Position numbers and translations under genes: made by a program. Under the pieces are notes generated by a model that worked only from the letters and a program-made list of their open reading frames with translations, made no database searches and had not been told where the DNA came from. From Archilochus colubris (Eukaryota > Chordata > Aves > Apodiformes > Trochilidae), in assembly GCA_023079485.1 (NCBI GenBank), contig CM041084.1:13824609-13888608 (forward strand): 64,000 nucleotides of DNA, written 5' to 3'. Shown piece after piece: positions 1-12,422 of the stretch (position 1 is its first letter; the number at the start of each line of letters is the position of its first letter).

Positions 1-655
1 AACTATGCCTTTTGTAACAAGGATTAGATGAGAGAGCTACTTGATAGACTAGCTGTTATTGAGGTAGTGTTCCTGTTTTTATCAATGTTGTTACTATTAC
101 AAAATGATTATTCTATAACCATACAGATATGGTGTACCCTCAGAGAAGTATAAAGCTCTGTCTTTGAAAGAATATGATTATAAACAAAAACAGTGGGGTT
201 TTTGTTATTATTTGGGATTTGGAGGAAAATGTATTTTCCTTTTCCTCTTTATTTGCTGTGATGATCAATACAGAATACTCTCTATTCTGCTTCTGAGAAT
301 TCAGACTGGGGGAAGTGGTGGCCACAGGTCACCATTATGCTGCTCTGGATCCAGGTGCTCCACAGTATCTTATGTAGCTCAAGTTTTAGCATCAGAAAAT
401 TTTTCATCATAAATATATTAATTTTTTTAGGCAGTAGTGTATACAATTTTGCTGCATATCATGGGGTGGCTTGTATCTGTTCATTGGTACCTTGTGCACT
501 GATTTAGGTAGGGATTTAATAGCTCGCAGTCACATTTTTGGCACTGAATTTAGCAAATGACAGGAACTTGGAATTAGATTCCCAGGACTGTCTGAACATC
601 AGTGTCACAGATGCTCCTTTTCTACACTGGTCTTTTTCTTTTTAATTCCAATGTA

Positions 656-710
656 GTTGGTTTTTTTGTTGTTTGTTTGGGAGTTTTTTGTTTTTGTTTT
701 TGTTTTTTTA
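656..710. repeat. T/G-rich low-complexity tract
   Basis: Runs of T broken by single or paired G (TTTTTTGTTG, TTTGTTTTTG) with almost no A or C. Similar tracts recur at 3211, 9686, 27508 and 31819, and in the opposite orientation at 5159 and 33267. It is low-complexity sequence and I assign no function. Confidence 0.8.
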
Positions 711-3210
711 TGGTGTCCCCCTTTTTATTAATGCAAGGAGATAGTGCACAGAATCTGAGCAATGGAGTTCTAATGTCTGCTTCAGAAGGCAAGTTGTAAT
801 TTAATTTTCATTTGTAAAAACTGCAACAGGTATCTCAGCCACCAGCCCCACAGCAATGAGAAAGAGAACATCACAGGTTCAGACAAGTGCCTGAAAATCT
901 CCAGGTGCTTCAGGCACTTGGTAACCAGCTGCGTGCAGTGGAGAACAGCTCCTGCATCTGGGAAGTGAGCTTCAAGGGCTAGGATCAAATCACTTGGCTG
1001 TATCCTCAAGGCTGTGTCCTTGCAAAAATCTAGAGTCTCTGTGACACAGGACAAATGGATATTGATTGCTAATTTACAAGGGAGATACCATTAACAACTG
1101 CCCTTTGGGAGTTTCCAGCTTTAGGTTGTTACCAATAAATGAGCAGTCCCTTCACTGGGGAAGCTATTACAGAGATGTGCCAGGACATCCAGTATATGCA
1201 TTATGGAAGAAATAGTATTGGAAGAAGTAAGGTTCCAAAGTTGCCCTGGGTCATGTTTGGGTCACACATCCTATTTCTTTCTTCCCTTTCATATGAATAC
1301 CTGAGCAGTAAAGAAGCTTCTCCATGATGTAAATGCTGGTGGTTTGTGGGAAGATGTCACACACATTAAGGTTTGTGCTGCAAGTTAGTGAGGTGACTTT
1401 CACATTTAAGAAGTTGAAACTTGTATGAAGGCAAGCCAGATCTTTTCCCTGGGCTTCTGCATTCATACTGGGGTGTTTTAATTATCAGGAGGAATTCTTG
1501 GGACCTGATCCAAGCTTTGCTTCTTTTGACTCACGGGCCACTGGAGAGCAGCAAGGAAGGTCGTTACCACTGGCTGTGAAGATGGTGCAGGGTGGCTGTA
1601 GGATGAGCTTTTGGTATTTAGAAAGGGTGTTGAATAGAATGTTTGATTGTCAGTGGTCTCAATACTTTTATTTTTGTTTCAAAGTGTCCTATTTGAATTA
1701 CTAATCATGACTGTGTCAGAAACATCTACCTGAGGAGACTGGAAAGATGTGATTTTGGATAGCTTGACACCATTGTTGTCATCACAGGACACAGTTGAGG
1801 GAGTATTTAGCAGGTCTAATGGTGTGCCTTAGTATCCCTGATTGTTACTCTTCTGTAGTTAAACTTGGCTTAAATATGAATGTGAAATACTTAATAAATG
1901 TCTCCTTTAAGTCTGGTGGAGAGGATACTGATTTGGGCTGTGAGTTTCATTATGACTTAAAGTTGTACTTCACAGAACATACACTGTTAATAGAAACTAA
2001 TATGAAACACACAGTTAGTAAGAGTAATCTTAGCAAAACCATTCATTAATAATAGGAGTGGGGAGTGCTCGCTGCTCCTACAGAAATGAAAACTGGGGGT
2101 TGCATGTGTGTGTGTATGTAGGTATCCCCATCACAGTTGTTTTAAAACACCTTTCTCAAGTGTTTGGTGGAACCTGGAAAATGTTTTTACTCTGTCTGTA
2201 AGTTCTACTATTGTAAGCTGAAGCTTAACAGAGATGCTGTTAGATTTGTCATCTCAGACGAGATTAGAAATCTTGAACTTTTAAATAATACTGGAGATCT
2301 TGCTAAAAGTATGCAAACGTGTTCAGATCCAGACTCATGAGGGCTGTGTGTTTCCAAACTGTTCTGCAGCTTCTGCAGATTTCATTTAGGAGTGTCATGG
2401 AGGTGCAGGTGATGGTGTTAAAAGCATGAAGCACAATCAGGGAGGAGGGCTAGTGGTGTTGATTTTTCAGGGTTTGAGTGTAGAGACAGTGCAGTTAACA
2501 TTGCTGAACTTGTTACAGGCAGTGGTGATTATGGCAGATAGATCACTCTGCGGGTGACAAAATCCAGAGAAGGCAACTTTGCAAGACCACCATGGTTCAT
2601 ACTCTGCCAGGCTGCCCACTGCCGGGATGATCACAGAGCTTGTCAGACATGGGCACTGTAAAGTCTCCTGTCAGTGTGGAGACAATGTGGCCGTGCTTTG
2701 AAATGCCTGGGAAAAGAGGAAAGATGTCTTCTGGAACCTTTATCAGGACTGTCCCTGAGGGCAGAAGGAATGTTCTTTCCCAGATGATTGGAAGAAAACC
2801 CTGAAGGAAAAGAAAGGTTGTTGCCACAGCTTGCTCATGAGTCAGAGAAAATTGAACCCTCCTACTGCTCCAAGCGCTGCTGTGTGGGAAACCCACCTCT
2901 GCCTCTATTGAAATGCTGCATGAGTGTGGTTTGTGCTTTCTGTGATTCTGTCTGGGCTTGGGTGGTTGGAACTGGAAATTCAAACTGTTGATTTTTTCTA
3001 GGTTTTCATTATGTGTTAACATTATAAGTATTATCTCCACAATCATGCAGCCTGACCAGAGATCTACTAGATTGCTTACAAGGTTTGTTAGAGATTTCCC
3101 GTGAAATGTATATTTTTAATAAAGTATTGATTTCAATATATTTCTGTCCATACTTGCAGTGAATTGATAGAAATTCTCTTTTGCTGCCAAAACATGACGG
3201 CTACTAACTA

Positions 3211-3261
3211 GGTTTTTTTGGTTGGTTGTTTTGTTGTTTGTTTTTTTGGTTGGTTTTTTTA
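3211..3261. repeat. T/G-rich low-complexity tract
   Basis: About 50 bases of T runs spaced by G or GG (GGTTTTTTTGGTTGGTTG). It has the same style as the tracts at 656 and 9686 and is not a clean short tandem repeat. No function can be assigned. Confidence 0.8.
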
Positions 3262-5158
3262 ATAACAACCAGTTCTTTTTCAAAATTAAACTGACTATTC
3301 CAGAATTTGATTTCTTTGCTTTGCCTGATCATTTGAATGGATGAAGAAAGTGCAGGAAACAGAAACAAATGTTGGCATCCCAGAGATGCTGTGCTGCAGT
3401 ACCACATATGTTGTGTGTCACCTCACAACTCTGTTCTGTCAGTCAGACCCCTGCCACCCCTGGCACTCTCTGTATATCAGGGTGGAATGGTTCAGTTCCA
3501 CTGTTTTGCTGCCAAAACTCCTCTCTTGGCTAGAGGATTGAGGGCTATTTTAAATAAACCGTTCTCTTTTGTCTAATGTACAACATCCAGAACTTGATTG
3601 GAATCTCTTGTGTCATATATGTAAATGTTTTGAATAATGGTTTATTCTCTAATAAATAGGCAGATGCTTTAAAGGATACATTCTGGTGTTTCTAGTCACT
3701 GAATTTAAATATGTCAGTTTTACGTATAACATATTATAACATCAGAGACTCTATGTGGTATTTGGTGTTTCTTAAGTGTATCATGACCTCTTCCTTTCCC
3801 TTTTCAGATGCTTATTAGCAAAAAATTTCATTTTTCTTATGCCTCAGTTTGGAAATGAGCAATCTGAGAGCTATTGAGAATAACTATGAATTCCAAAGTT
3901 TGCATACATACTCCTACTCTCTAGTTTTGTGTTGTTTTTTTAAAACAGCTGCCCTAAGAGCCATAAACATGGTTACACAGCATAGTAGTAGCTCTTGACT
4001 AAGTGGTCAGAAATTAATCTTTCTGAATGGTCACTGTATGGTATGTCTCCAGCCCACACAATGGCTTTGTACTGGAATCAACAGGAACAAAGAAAAAATA
4101 CTGTAAATGCCTGGTGGACTCTACATATTTTAAACATTTTACATTCATGGTTCAGAAGAAAGTTTTAAGAACTCCGTGGTTTATTCACTGTTTGTGAGCA
4201 TTTTGGGTGTCCTGTATCACCATTATTGGACTTTGTATGTTTCAGTGCTTTCATTTCACTTCTGATGTGAACCTGAGTGTCAGTCTGCTCTCATCTGAGC
4301 ATTGGGTTGAAAAAAAGTAGAATTCTTTCTGCTTTCAGTATGAGAGATGATCCCACATTTAATACGTATCCCTTATGCTTTAAAAAGAAATTTTTCACCT
4401 AAACTTAGATGTATTTAAGGTCTGAATTTAAGTGTTTGTTTAGTTCACTCTATCCAAAAGCTATTTCTTTCAGAATACGTCTGAAATATCTAAGAAATAC
4501 CCACAATTTTGCCTTAATATAATAACCGAGTATCTCAAATATCAGACTATGCTCTCCTTGAAAGTCTGAAAGAAAACAGTGGAATGTGCAAGTATGGAAT
4601 AAACTTAAAATACTTGAAATGTAGCCAGTAGAGGGAAAGAAGAGATGTGAAGAGAGCAAGCCATGGGTTGGCAGCATCCTACTTGGTCTGGGACAGCTCA
4701 GCCAGCTTCATCTCGCCACTTACCCTCCTTGCACTGAAGCACTCTTGGGTGAAAAGAGTCATGAATAACAAAGTTTAAAAAAAAAATGGTGCTTAGAATG
4801 AATCAGTTTTGATTTTTGGATGGTGTCCACTCTGGTGAAATGCTCTTGTGGGAGTGGTGTGGAGGGTGGTACTGCACTTTGCGCAGTTGTCACACATACA
4901 GCTCTCTATTTTTGGCAGTTCATACATGAAGCCTTCACTGAATATAACCTTAGGCTGCATTCTTTGGCAGTAACATAGTATTCAGTAATTTCTAAAACAT
5001 TGTTTGACCATATATTTAAGAATAGTGACCCCAAAATCCTGGCAGAAAAAAAGGAATGTGGTCCTATTATTTTGTTTTGGGTTGTTCTGTTCTTTAGTGA
5101 AGAATTCTATAAAATTTTAAGAGGAGTGAAATAAAAATAAGATTCAAAATTTATACAT

Positions 5159-5216
5159 GCACACATACAAAATAACCAAAACTAACCAACAAACCGAAAG
5201 AAAACCAAAAACCAAG
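5159..5216. repeat. A/C-rich low-complexity tract
   Basis: A run of AAAC, AACC and ACAC-like words with few G or T, the complement in style of the T/G-rich tracts elsewhere in the window. It ends about 150 bases before the splice acceptor of the exon at 5368. In the pre-mRNA it would read as an A/C-rich stretch. Any effect on splicing is speculation. Confidence 0.75.
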
Positions 5217-5341
5217 CAGCCTGAAAGTTTTATAAAATTGATCTTTGCACTCTTGCTTCCTGGTTTCCAAGCAGCCCTTCTTGGATGACTCTCTTTGTCA
5301 TAGGAAAAGGAAAATGCAGTTTTGTTCATTTCACAAGTTAG

Positions 5342-5479
<138 letters not shown>

Positions 5480-7250
5480 TAGACTTCAGTATTTGCTTAC
5501 ACCTATATAGACAGAGTTTGTTTTTTAAACTAAATAACTGAAGCTCAGTTTTTACTGATGAAATTTCTCAAATGTTGATATGTTTATATACTTTAAATAA
5601 TGAGACAAATCTAGATTTATTTTGGACACTGGTATCAACAGCTTCTTTGGCTGCACTAAGCATCTTTGATAAACCTAGAGCTCCTTTCTATATTGAGGAG
5701 ACTGGAGTAACTCTATGAAATGTTTTCCTTATACATTCTATAACTGATTTTACTGAGATTTTCAGAAAGCAAATATTTATACAGAATGAAATATATTTTG
5801 TATTTTTCTTCAAAGTCTTGCATATCTAGTTTTTTCATTGATATATTTAGTAAAAATCTAAAAATTATACTTATCAGTATATTTGTTAATGGAGTTCAGT
5901 CTATTTATGTGTCATGCAGTCTGTTTATGGAATGAAATGTATATTAAACTGCTAATTGTAAAAATGAGTGGTGAGTACCTCTATTTTTCCTTGTCAGCTT
6001 CCCTTAACGTCGAAAAGTTATGTAATATATATGTATCATATACTTTTCTCATTTTTTCCAGCCTGCTTTTCATTCTTGTCTTCTAGCCCTAGATATCTGG
6101 GTTATCTCTCAAATCAATTTTATCAAAATCTTGCAAGCTTAGTTTTAAAATTATATAGTATTTGGGGATGCATGTAGAAAGAAGACCTCTTTGAGAAGAC
6201 ATCACTTCAGCCAGGACACAAACCTCAAAGGGTTACAAAGTTTGAATGCTGAATGTTAAATAGATGCAGATACATTTAGCAGTGGAAGTGAACTATGAAC
6301 TGAAATGATTTAGCTAAAAATTGTGCTATAGCTTAGCCTTAAATTAAGGATTGTAGGAGGCACTGTGGAGGGAAATTTTGTTGTCCTTCTAGAGGAGCTG
6401 TTTATTTAGTCCCGATTCTTTTTACCATCATCTCTATGCATCTTTAGTCTTCTGCAGATAACAGAAGTCTTATAAACAAGGGCTTCATTATCAGCTCACC
6501 AGTATAGCAGAGCCACATTAACTTCTGTCTAGTCTCCTCAGTTGAATCTATAATAGTTTGCTTTCAGTTCTTTTAAGGTTGAATGATTTATGCTGAAGTT
6601 AAGGCAGGCTAGGAGTATACATCTATTAGTTAATGAAGATCAGCAGAAACTTGTTAATCTGCAGAAATTTTATCATTTTTGACCATCTGTTTGGATTACA
6701 TTATGGGAGTTTTTTTTACTCTTTAACAAGCAAAAAATTATGTAAAAAAAATTATTCGTGTCTTTCTCCATCCATTCTGACAGTAGAGGATGGCTGGATC
6801 ACAGTGCTTGGTTCTTTTGTACTTGTCTGATTGTTTTTTAGTTTCTATATTTTTAACAAAAAGTGATGCAGGGCCATTAAATTTGTTCCTGTTTTTAAGA
6901 ATAATGTGCTTTCAGATAAAATGGTAAAGGGGTGTACTGGAACTGAAGGAATTAACTTTGGCTATGAGGGCATGTGTGCAGTCAACTTCCCTTTAAGCAT
7001 GGGCAAACCAGGCATGCTGTGGATAAGCTCCTGCCAGGGTGCAGAGCCCTTGGAAGCTGCCTCTGTCACCCCTGCAAGCTCAGGGCTGGAGGACTCTTAG
7101 CCACACATGCACTGGGCTGATCCTTAGCTTAATACCCTCTGCAGAACCCAATCTTACCCAGCGCCAAGGATTTCTTAGTAACTTTTAAGTACCCAGAAAA
7201 CCAGCTATGTACATTTATTCAAAGAAGAAAGACTTGAAGTTTGAGTCAGT

Positions 7251-7304
7251 AATGTTTTCTCTCTCTTCATTCTCTCTTTCTCTGTGTCTCTCTGTCTCTC
7301 CCAG
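7251..7304 (+). repeat. Pyrimidine-rich tract ending in CAG
   Basis: About 50 bases of nearly pure C/T (TCTCTCTTTCTCTGTGTCTC) ending CCCAG at 7300-7304. It has the form of a strong 3' splice site with a long polypyrimidine tract. It may be only a decayed TC-rich microsatellite that happens to end in CAG. See the finding on the possible cryptic exon that follows. Confidence 0.6.
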
Positions 7305-9685
7305 TAAGAATGATGAGAGTATAGACTGTCCATGTGGTGATGTAAGAGAGGTTGCAATAGTCACGCTGGGTGCTCAGGTAGAATTATGGAATTCTTTGTA
7401 TAGCCCTCAATGCATGGAGTAAATTCCTAATCCCTATCCATCAAGTTATGCTAACCAATTTGAATCTTTTCTGGAATCTTGTGTGTCATAAAAACAGTTT
7501 TATTTGTTCACTGGAAATGCATGTGCCAGAACTTCATAACAGCTTGATGTTATTATAACATGGGTCCTCCTGCTCCTCTTGTTACTCTCTTTCCCTAACT
7601 GTGTATTTGCTTTCCTTTGTGGTATGTCTATAAGAGAATGCAAGCACTTTGGGGTAGTGGCATGTACAACTAATAAAAGACAATAAAATAGCAACCGAAT
7701 GTGTGAGGTGCTTCCTTGTTTCTGAAAAATTCAGACACTGATTTGGTCCACAGAGACTAAATATTTTTACAGTTAGATTGCAGAGCGTTTCCTTTTGATC
7801 CTTTAAAATGATGATGTTAGATACATGCTATTAATGCAGAGTACTCTTGCAAATTAAATGATCAATCCCTCAAAATGCTTACTAGGAGACAGTGTAAAGT
7901 ATTCTTTTCAGAGTCGGTTCATAATGGCTGCTATTTTAACATTGTTTTCTTGAATATTTTGCTCCTCAATGGTTTTAGCAGTGCAATTCACTTGCTCTGT
8001 CTTAAGTGGTATTTAATACTATATACCTCTATAGCGGTGCAATACTGTGGGGAAACAGGTTGGATTTAATGAATTTACTATGTATGAGAGGCCAGGAGTA
8101 AAAATCCTTAGGGGATTAAAGAACAAGTGAACAGTCCATTAAAAAATCAATCATGGCCACAATTTTATGAAATTATTATGCTTTGAGTTGATAATTTTAA
8201 TAGTATTGTGATGACAGTAGTATTTTCTTTAAAATCATAAAAATAATGTTCATATTGATTATAAGGAAAAAAGCAAATTAATGTTCTTCAATTTACCATG
8301 ATTGAAATGAATAAAATTGTGTTTTATAAACATACTGCTAAAAATAATTCCATATTAAGGAGCATATCTCTTACGCTGTGTATGGTGTGTGTATACCGGC
8401 AATATTAACGTAATTCTGAACAAAAAAATGAACAAAACTATGTAGTTGAAAATACAGGCAGATTTCAATGAAATACACAGCTGGAACAATTAGTAATGTC
8501 ATCTGAGGACACCCACACTCTTTAACAAAATTGCTGTAAGATGCTTGCTGCTAGTAAATTTTCCAAATGTGGGATTAACAGTTCATCCAAGGTCATAGGA
8601 CATCGTCCCCCTCCCCATGTCACTATTCTTTGGTACTAATTTACTTCAGAAAAAGAAGTCAGCTTGCATTATCCTTGAGTATATGCCAAACACTGACCTG
8701 AAAATCCAAATGGGCTCTGGTGTGCTGCTATAAAGGATGTCTCTCCCTAGCAATGACACCATTTAAAACCTTCAGGCAAAACTAAGCAATAGGTTTTCTG
8801 AATTTGGCCTGTGTCTCCTAAGAAGGAGACTATAATGCAAGGTCTTGAGAAAGTCAAATGAGACCTGAATTCAATTAGCTCCATTCCTGTGCCAGACCAC
8901 AGCTGTTTTATATATATGCTAACTTAGAGCCCCTCTTTGCCATGCTGTCATCCCATCCATCACTGGACTACTAAAAGTGGATACCCACTGAGATGCTACA
9001 TTCACTCAGATAGACTTAAAAAAACCAGCCCTGGGACCTTCTTGGTTTTGCTACAGAAGGTCTACTATCAGTTCCAGAATATCCTGATGCAGCTGTGGTT
9101 GCCTCAACTTCCTAAGAATTATGTCTTAGATTTTACAGGTTGAGGATGCATGGGATTTCTTGAGATTTGAGAGACACTTCAAACTCTTCTAGCTTCACAT
9201 AAGCATTACTATGTAGTGTAGATTTAAAACCAGATTTTTAATGTTCCATCAATGACCAAAAGGAATTATTGTTACAACCCAGCTAGTTTTCATATGGATA
9301 GTCTTCTGCTGTGCTGTTGGACCTAAGCCTTTTGAAACTCTTAGAATTTTCCACTTTAGAAACTCTCTACATCTGGTCTTCAAGGGATTCCCAGGATAGG
9401 GTTTTCTCTGAATGTAGCCAATGTGTCCATCAGTATCCTGCACCCTTTTTTCTGATTTCTTTAACATCCTGTAGTATAGGTTCTTTCTTAGGAGATGTGG
9501 AGACAGGACTGTTCAGAAAACCTGTTCAGAAAAGACTGTTCAAAAGTTGTTCAGCTTTTGTCTTTTGGCTTTTACTGGTGGCCCTTGCTGGAGAGAGAAA
9601 TCTCACTAACAGCAGGTTCTGATATCTATGTGTCTTCCTCTTTCACATTTGAATTTTTCCTTGGATTTCCTCTCTATTTTTTGAT

Positions 9686-9763
9686 AGTTTGGGTTTTTTT
9701 GGTTTTGTTTGTTTGGTTTGGGTTTGGGGTTTTTTGTTATTGTTGGTTTTGGTTTTTTTTTTA
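9686..9763. repeat. T/G-rich low-complexity tract
   Basis: Nearly 80 bases of T runs with G, GG or GGG (TTTGGGTTTTTTTGG, GGTTTGGGGTTTTTTG). It is the longest unbroken tract of this style in the window. It creates long spurious open frames rich in Phe, Leu, Val and Trp, which are not genes. Confidence 0.8.
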
Positions 9764-10706
9764 GCAAGTCAAAATTTTTTGCCTATGTTCTTCCCCTCTG
9801 CTCAGGCACATACAGTTCTTGACACCTACGTAGCAAGGCCTTGCATGCTGGCCCTGTGTTCAGCCTTGGACAGACTTCCTCTAGCAAACCAAGTGCTCCA
9901 CAGTCCAAATAGTTTTACTGTTTGTACCTGGGTAGTAGAAGTGGAAGTGGTAGTAATGGAAGAATGAAATAAACATACTTCTTTGTGAAGTTTTAAAAAA
10001 ATCAGCTGTATCCATTGTTGTTCACTGCTAGATAATGCTTAAAAGATGGAAGCTGCAATTCTAATGTTATCTCATGATTCAGAGGATTTGATCCCAGCTA
10101 TGGGAAAGTAGTACTTATGATTTAATCTGCCTCTAGAGGCACTTCCTCCTCTTGAAATAAGAGTCTACAGGATATGTTGTCCTTTTGGTCAATACACTGA
10201 CTTAAGAGGTTTACTAATGTTCTATAAATTTTGAGGTTGCAATAAAAGTATTTTATTCTTAGCATTGTATTATTCCGCATCTTCCACTGAAATGGATGCA
10301 AAAATCAGGTGCTTAAACACCTGTGCTGTGGGGATCAGTATAGAGGAGATAGGATCCTTAGGGAAAAAAAATTACAGAGCTCTACAGTGAAAGTGCTATA
10401 CAGAGACTCCAGAGATACTGGAATGATGGTGAAGCAGTTAGATGGGGGCTTTTGGAGCGAGGGGCTTCTTTTGCTCTGATAAAAGAGCCGTACAATTCTA
10501 GTCTGCTATCTTGTTGGAGCAAGATTAACACACAGCAAAGCAATTCCATGTTGTGTACCAACATATGTACGGGTATCAGCTGGAAAAGAAACCTGCTTCT
10601 CCCCTCGCTTCCACTCTTTCTACTTTGGAAAGCATAACCTTTTATTCCTTTAGGCTACAAAGGGAGTTCAATTTACATAATTCTGTTATCCCTGCCTGTG
10701 CAAATG

Positions 10707-10850
10707 TCGCCGATGTGGCAGGGGTGGGACCGGGGCCGGGAGGGGGAGCTCCCGGCCCGGCTGCGGCGGCTCCCGCGGGGCTGCGGGCGGCTCCGCTCCT
10801 CCGGCCGCGGGTCTGGCCCGTCCAGAGGCTCAGGGCACGGAACCGCACCG
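10707..10850. promoter_or_regulatory. Isolated CpG-dense, GC-rich block (possible internal promoter or insertion)
   Basis: I count about 20 CpG dinucleotides in roughly 144 bases, with GC content far above the AT-rich flanks, which have almost no CpG. The block holds several GGGCGG-like and CCCGCGGG words and the GC-rich palindrome GAGCTC. It lies between the two exons, about 13.2 kb before the second. A short CpG island inside a gene can mark an alternative promoter, and TTTGTGAGA just past its right edge resembles a splice donor. It could instead be a GC-rich mobile-element fragment or a transposed promoter piece. The composition is directly visible; the function is inference. Confidence 0.45.
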
Positions 10851-11447
10851 GGGATTTGTGAGACAGAGAGAAGTGTAATGCCTCCTTATCAACTAGGGGA
10901 AGACTCAGTTCCTAATGGTAACAGGAGAGATGCTTTTAGGGATTGGAGATAGAAGGAGATGCCAGCTGCCAGAGTATGGCAAGAAGAGTGGGAGAAATGA
11001 ACAAGGGTCTTGGCCTTGCAGAGATGCTGTCTGGGGCAGGAGGATCAAGCACTCGTCTGTGTATCAGCAGATTTGCTGTTACTTCTGGAGATGACTGAAT
11101 AGGCTGACAGCATTTTTTGTGTGAATGTAAACAAAGCTACATTTTCAGTGGGTGTTGTTCATGTAATGGTTTTTCCTAAATTTAGAGTGAAACATTCTGT
11201 CTGTTCATTAGCAGTTAAAATAACACTGATAATTTTTCCTGAAGGATTTGGTCATTCCATAAAGTGCTTCCTGTATTACATGTTTCCTGAGGGTATAAGG
11301 ATCTTTATCTCCAGCATATAATAAACTTCTCTTCATCTTTCTCTAGTACCATTAAAGCCACAAGCCCTTTGTTGTAAAAGTATACTAATGAATAGAAATG
11401 TTACAACAAGAACAGAAGTCTTGTGTTTTCCCTTCATCATGCATCAT

Positions 11448-11660
11448 CCATTTTAATTAGACGAAAGGGTGGCGAGTACTGTGACAAGAGTCTGGAATTA
11501 AAATCATTAATTGATGTCAAGCTGACGAGAGACTGCTAACATGAATTTACTGACAGCAGGAAAGAAATTAACCTTATTACTTTATTTAGTACATTGGGGC
11601 TATTTATTATATTTTCATATGCAAGTTCAATGTGTTCCATTTATGATGACAGAGAAAGAC
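11448..11660. other. Candidate conserved non-coding element
   Basis: This stretch reads unlike the surrounding drift. It holds TTTTAATTAGACG, ATCATTAATTGATG and ATTTACTGACAGCAG, with several homeodomain-type TAATTA/ATTAAT cores, and keeps three CpGs (ACGAAA, GGCGAG, GACGAG) in a CpG-poor intron. Such composition is common in deeply conserved vertebrate enhancers. I cannot align it, so conservation is a guess from appearance only. Confidence 0.25.
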
Positions 11661-12315
11661 AATTAATAAAAACCTACATAAAGTTTTATTACCTCCTATC
11701 AATGAAGTTTACATGAAAACCACATCAATAGCTTACAAAAAAACAACTCCACCACATCCTTCTAATCAAGGTAACTCATCATAACTGTTACAGCAATATT
11801 TTTGGTATTTTAAATGAGTATAACATGCTGTGCACTCTAGCCAAGTACAATTGCAAAAGTGATCTGATTTCAAACCGTGCCTTAGTTTCTTAATGTCAGT
11901 GTGGCAAAAAACGAAACATATTTTCTCCAGCAATGACATTGATTGGGATAACTGTCTGTTTTGATCATCATTAGAAGGTCAGCCTAACAAAGATGAGTTT
12001 TTATGTTAAGCATCTTTATTCTCTAGATGAAAGAGTACAACAGTGTCTTACAGAATGACAGCAGCATCCTATAGATAATTTGTGACCCAAAGGTCATAAT
12101 AAAAGAATAGAGGGGAGGTCACACTGTAGTAAAGGCCATCTGGAACTGTTAAAGTATCAGATGGAGTAGGGGGCTGAACAGCAGGACACTTTTGGTGTCT
12201 TTCCAGATTTCTCAGAGAGACCATAATATTTTTATTGGAAAACCCCAACTTTTTTCCCCTTAAGTAAAATATTTTCATCAAGCAATTTCATCTTTTCGAG
12301 AGGGGAAAAAAAAAG

Positions 12316-12385
12316 ACAACATACTCTCATAGTATATAATTTATATAATGCTCTCATACAACAACATACTCTCATAGTAAATAAT
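12316..12385. repeat. Local direct duplication, 45-base offset
   Basis: ACAACATACTCTCATAGTA occurs at 12317 and again at 12361, both followed by an AT-rich run (TATAAT and AATAAT). The two copies differ by one base over about 25. This is a recent local duplication that ends in a TA dinucleotide tract. Confidence 0.85.
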
Positions 12386-12422
12386 ATATATATATATATA
12401 ATCCTCTCCTAGGGAGAGGATT
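12386..12422. repeat. TA-dinucleotide tract and adjacent 10-bp-stem hairpin
   Basis: A run of TA repeats is followed directly by an inverted repeat: ATCCTCTCC at 12401-12409, loop TAG, and GGAGAGGAT at 12413-12421. One more A-T pair can be added on the outside. It lies immediately after the duplicated segment at 12316-12385. Such structures can arise by replication slippage and template switching. No terminator or RNA function is implied in this intron. Confidence 0.75.

Noticed and set aside
2597..3046. 149-codon open frame on the minus strand
   Set aside because: The product resembles no family I know, has no splice or promoter context, and its composition fits chance. It was the longest non-repeat frame in the first intron, which is expected in a window of this size.
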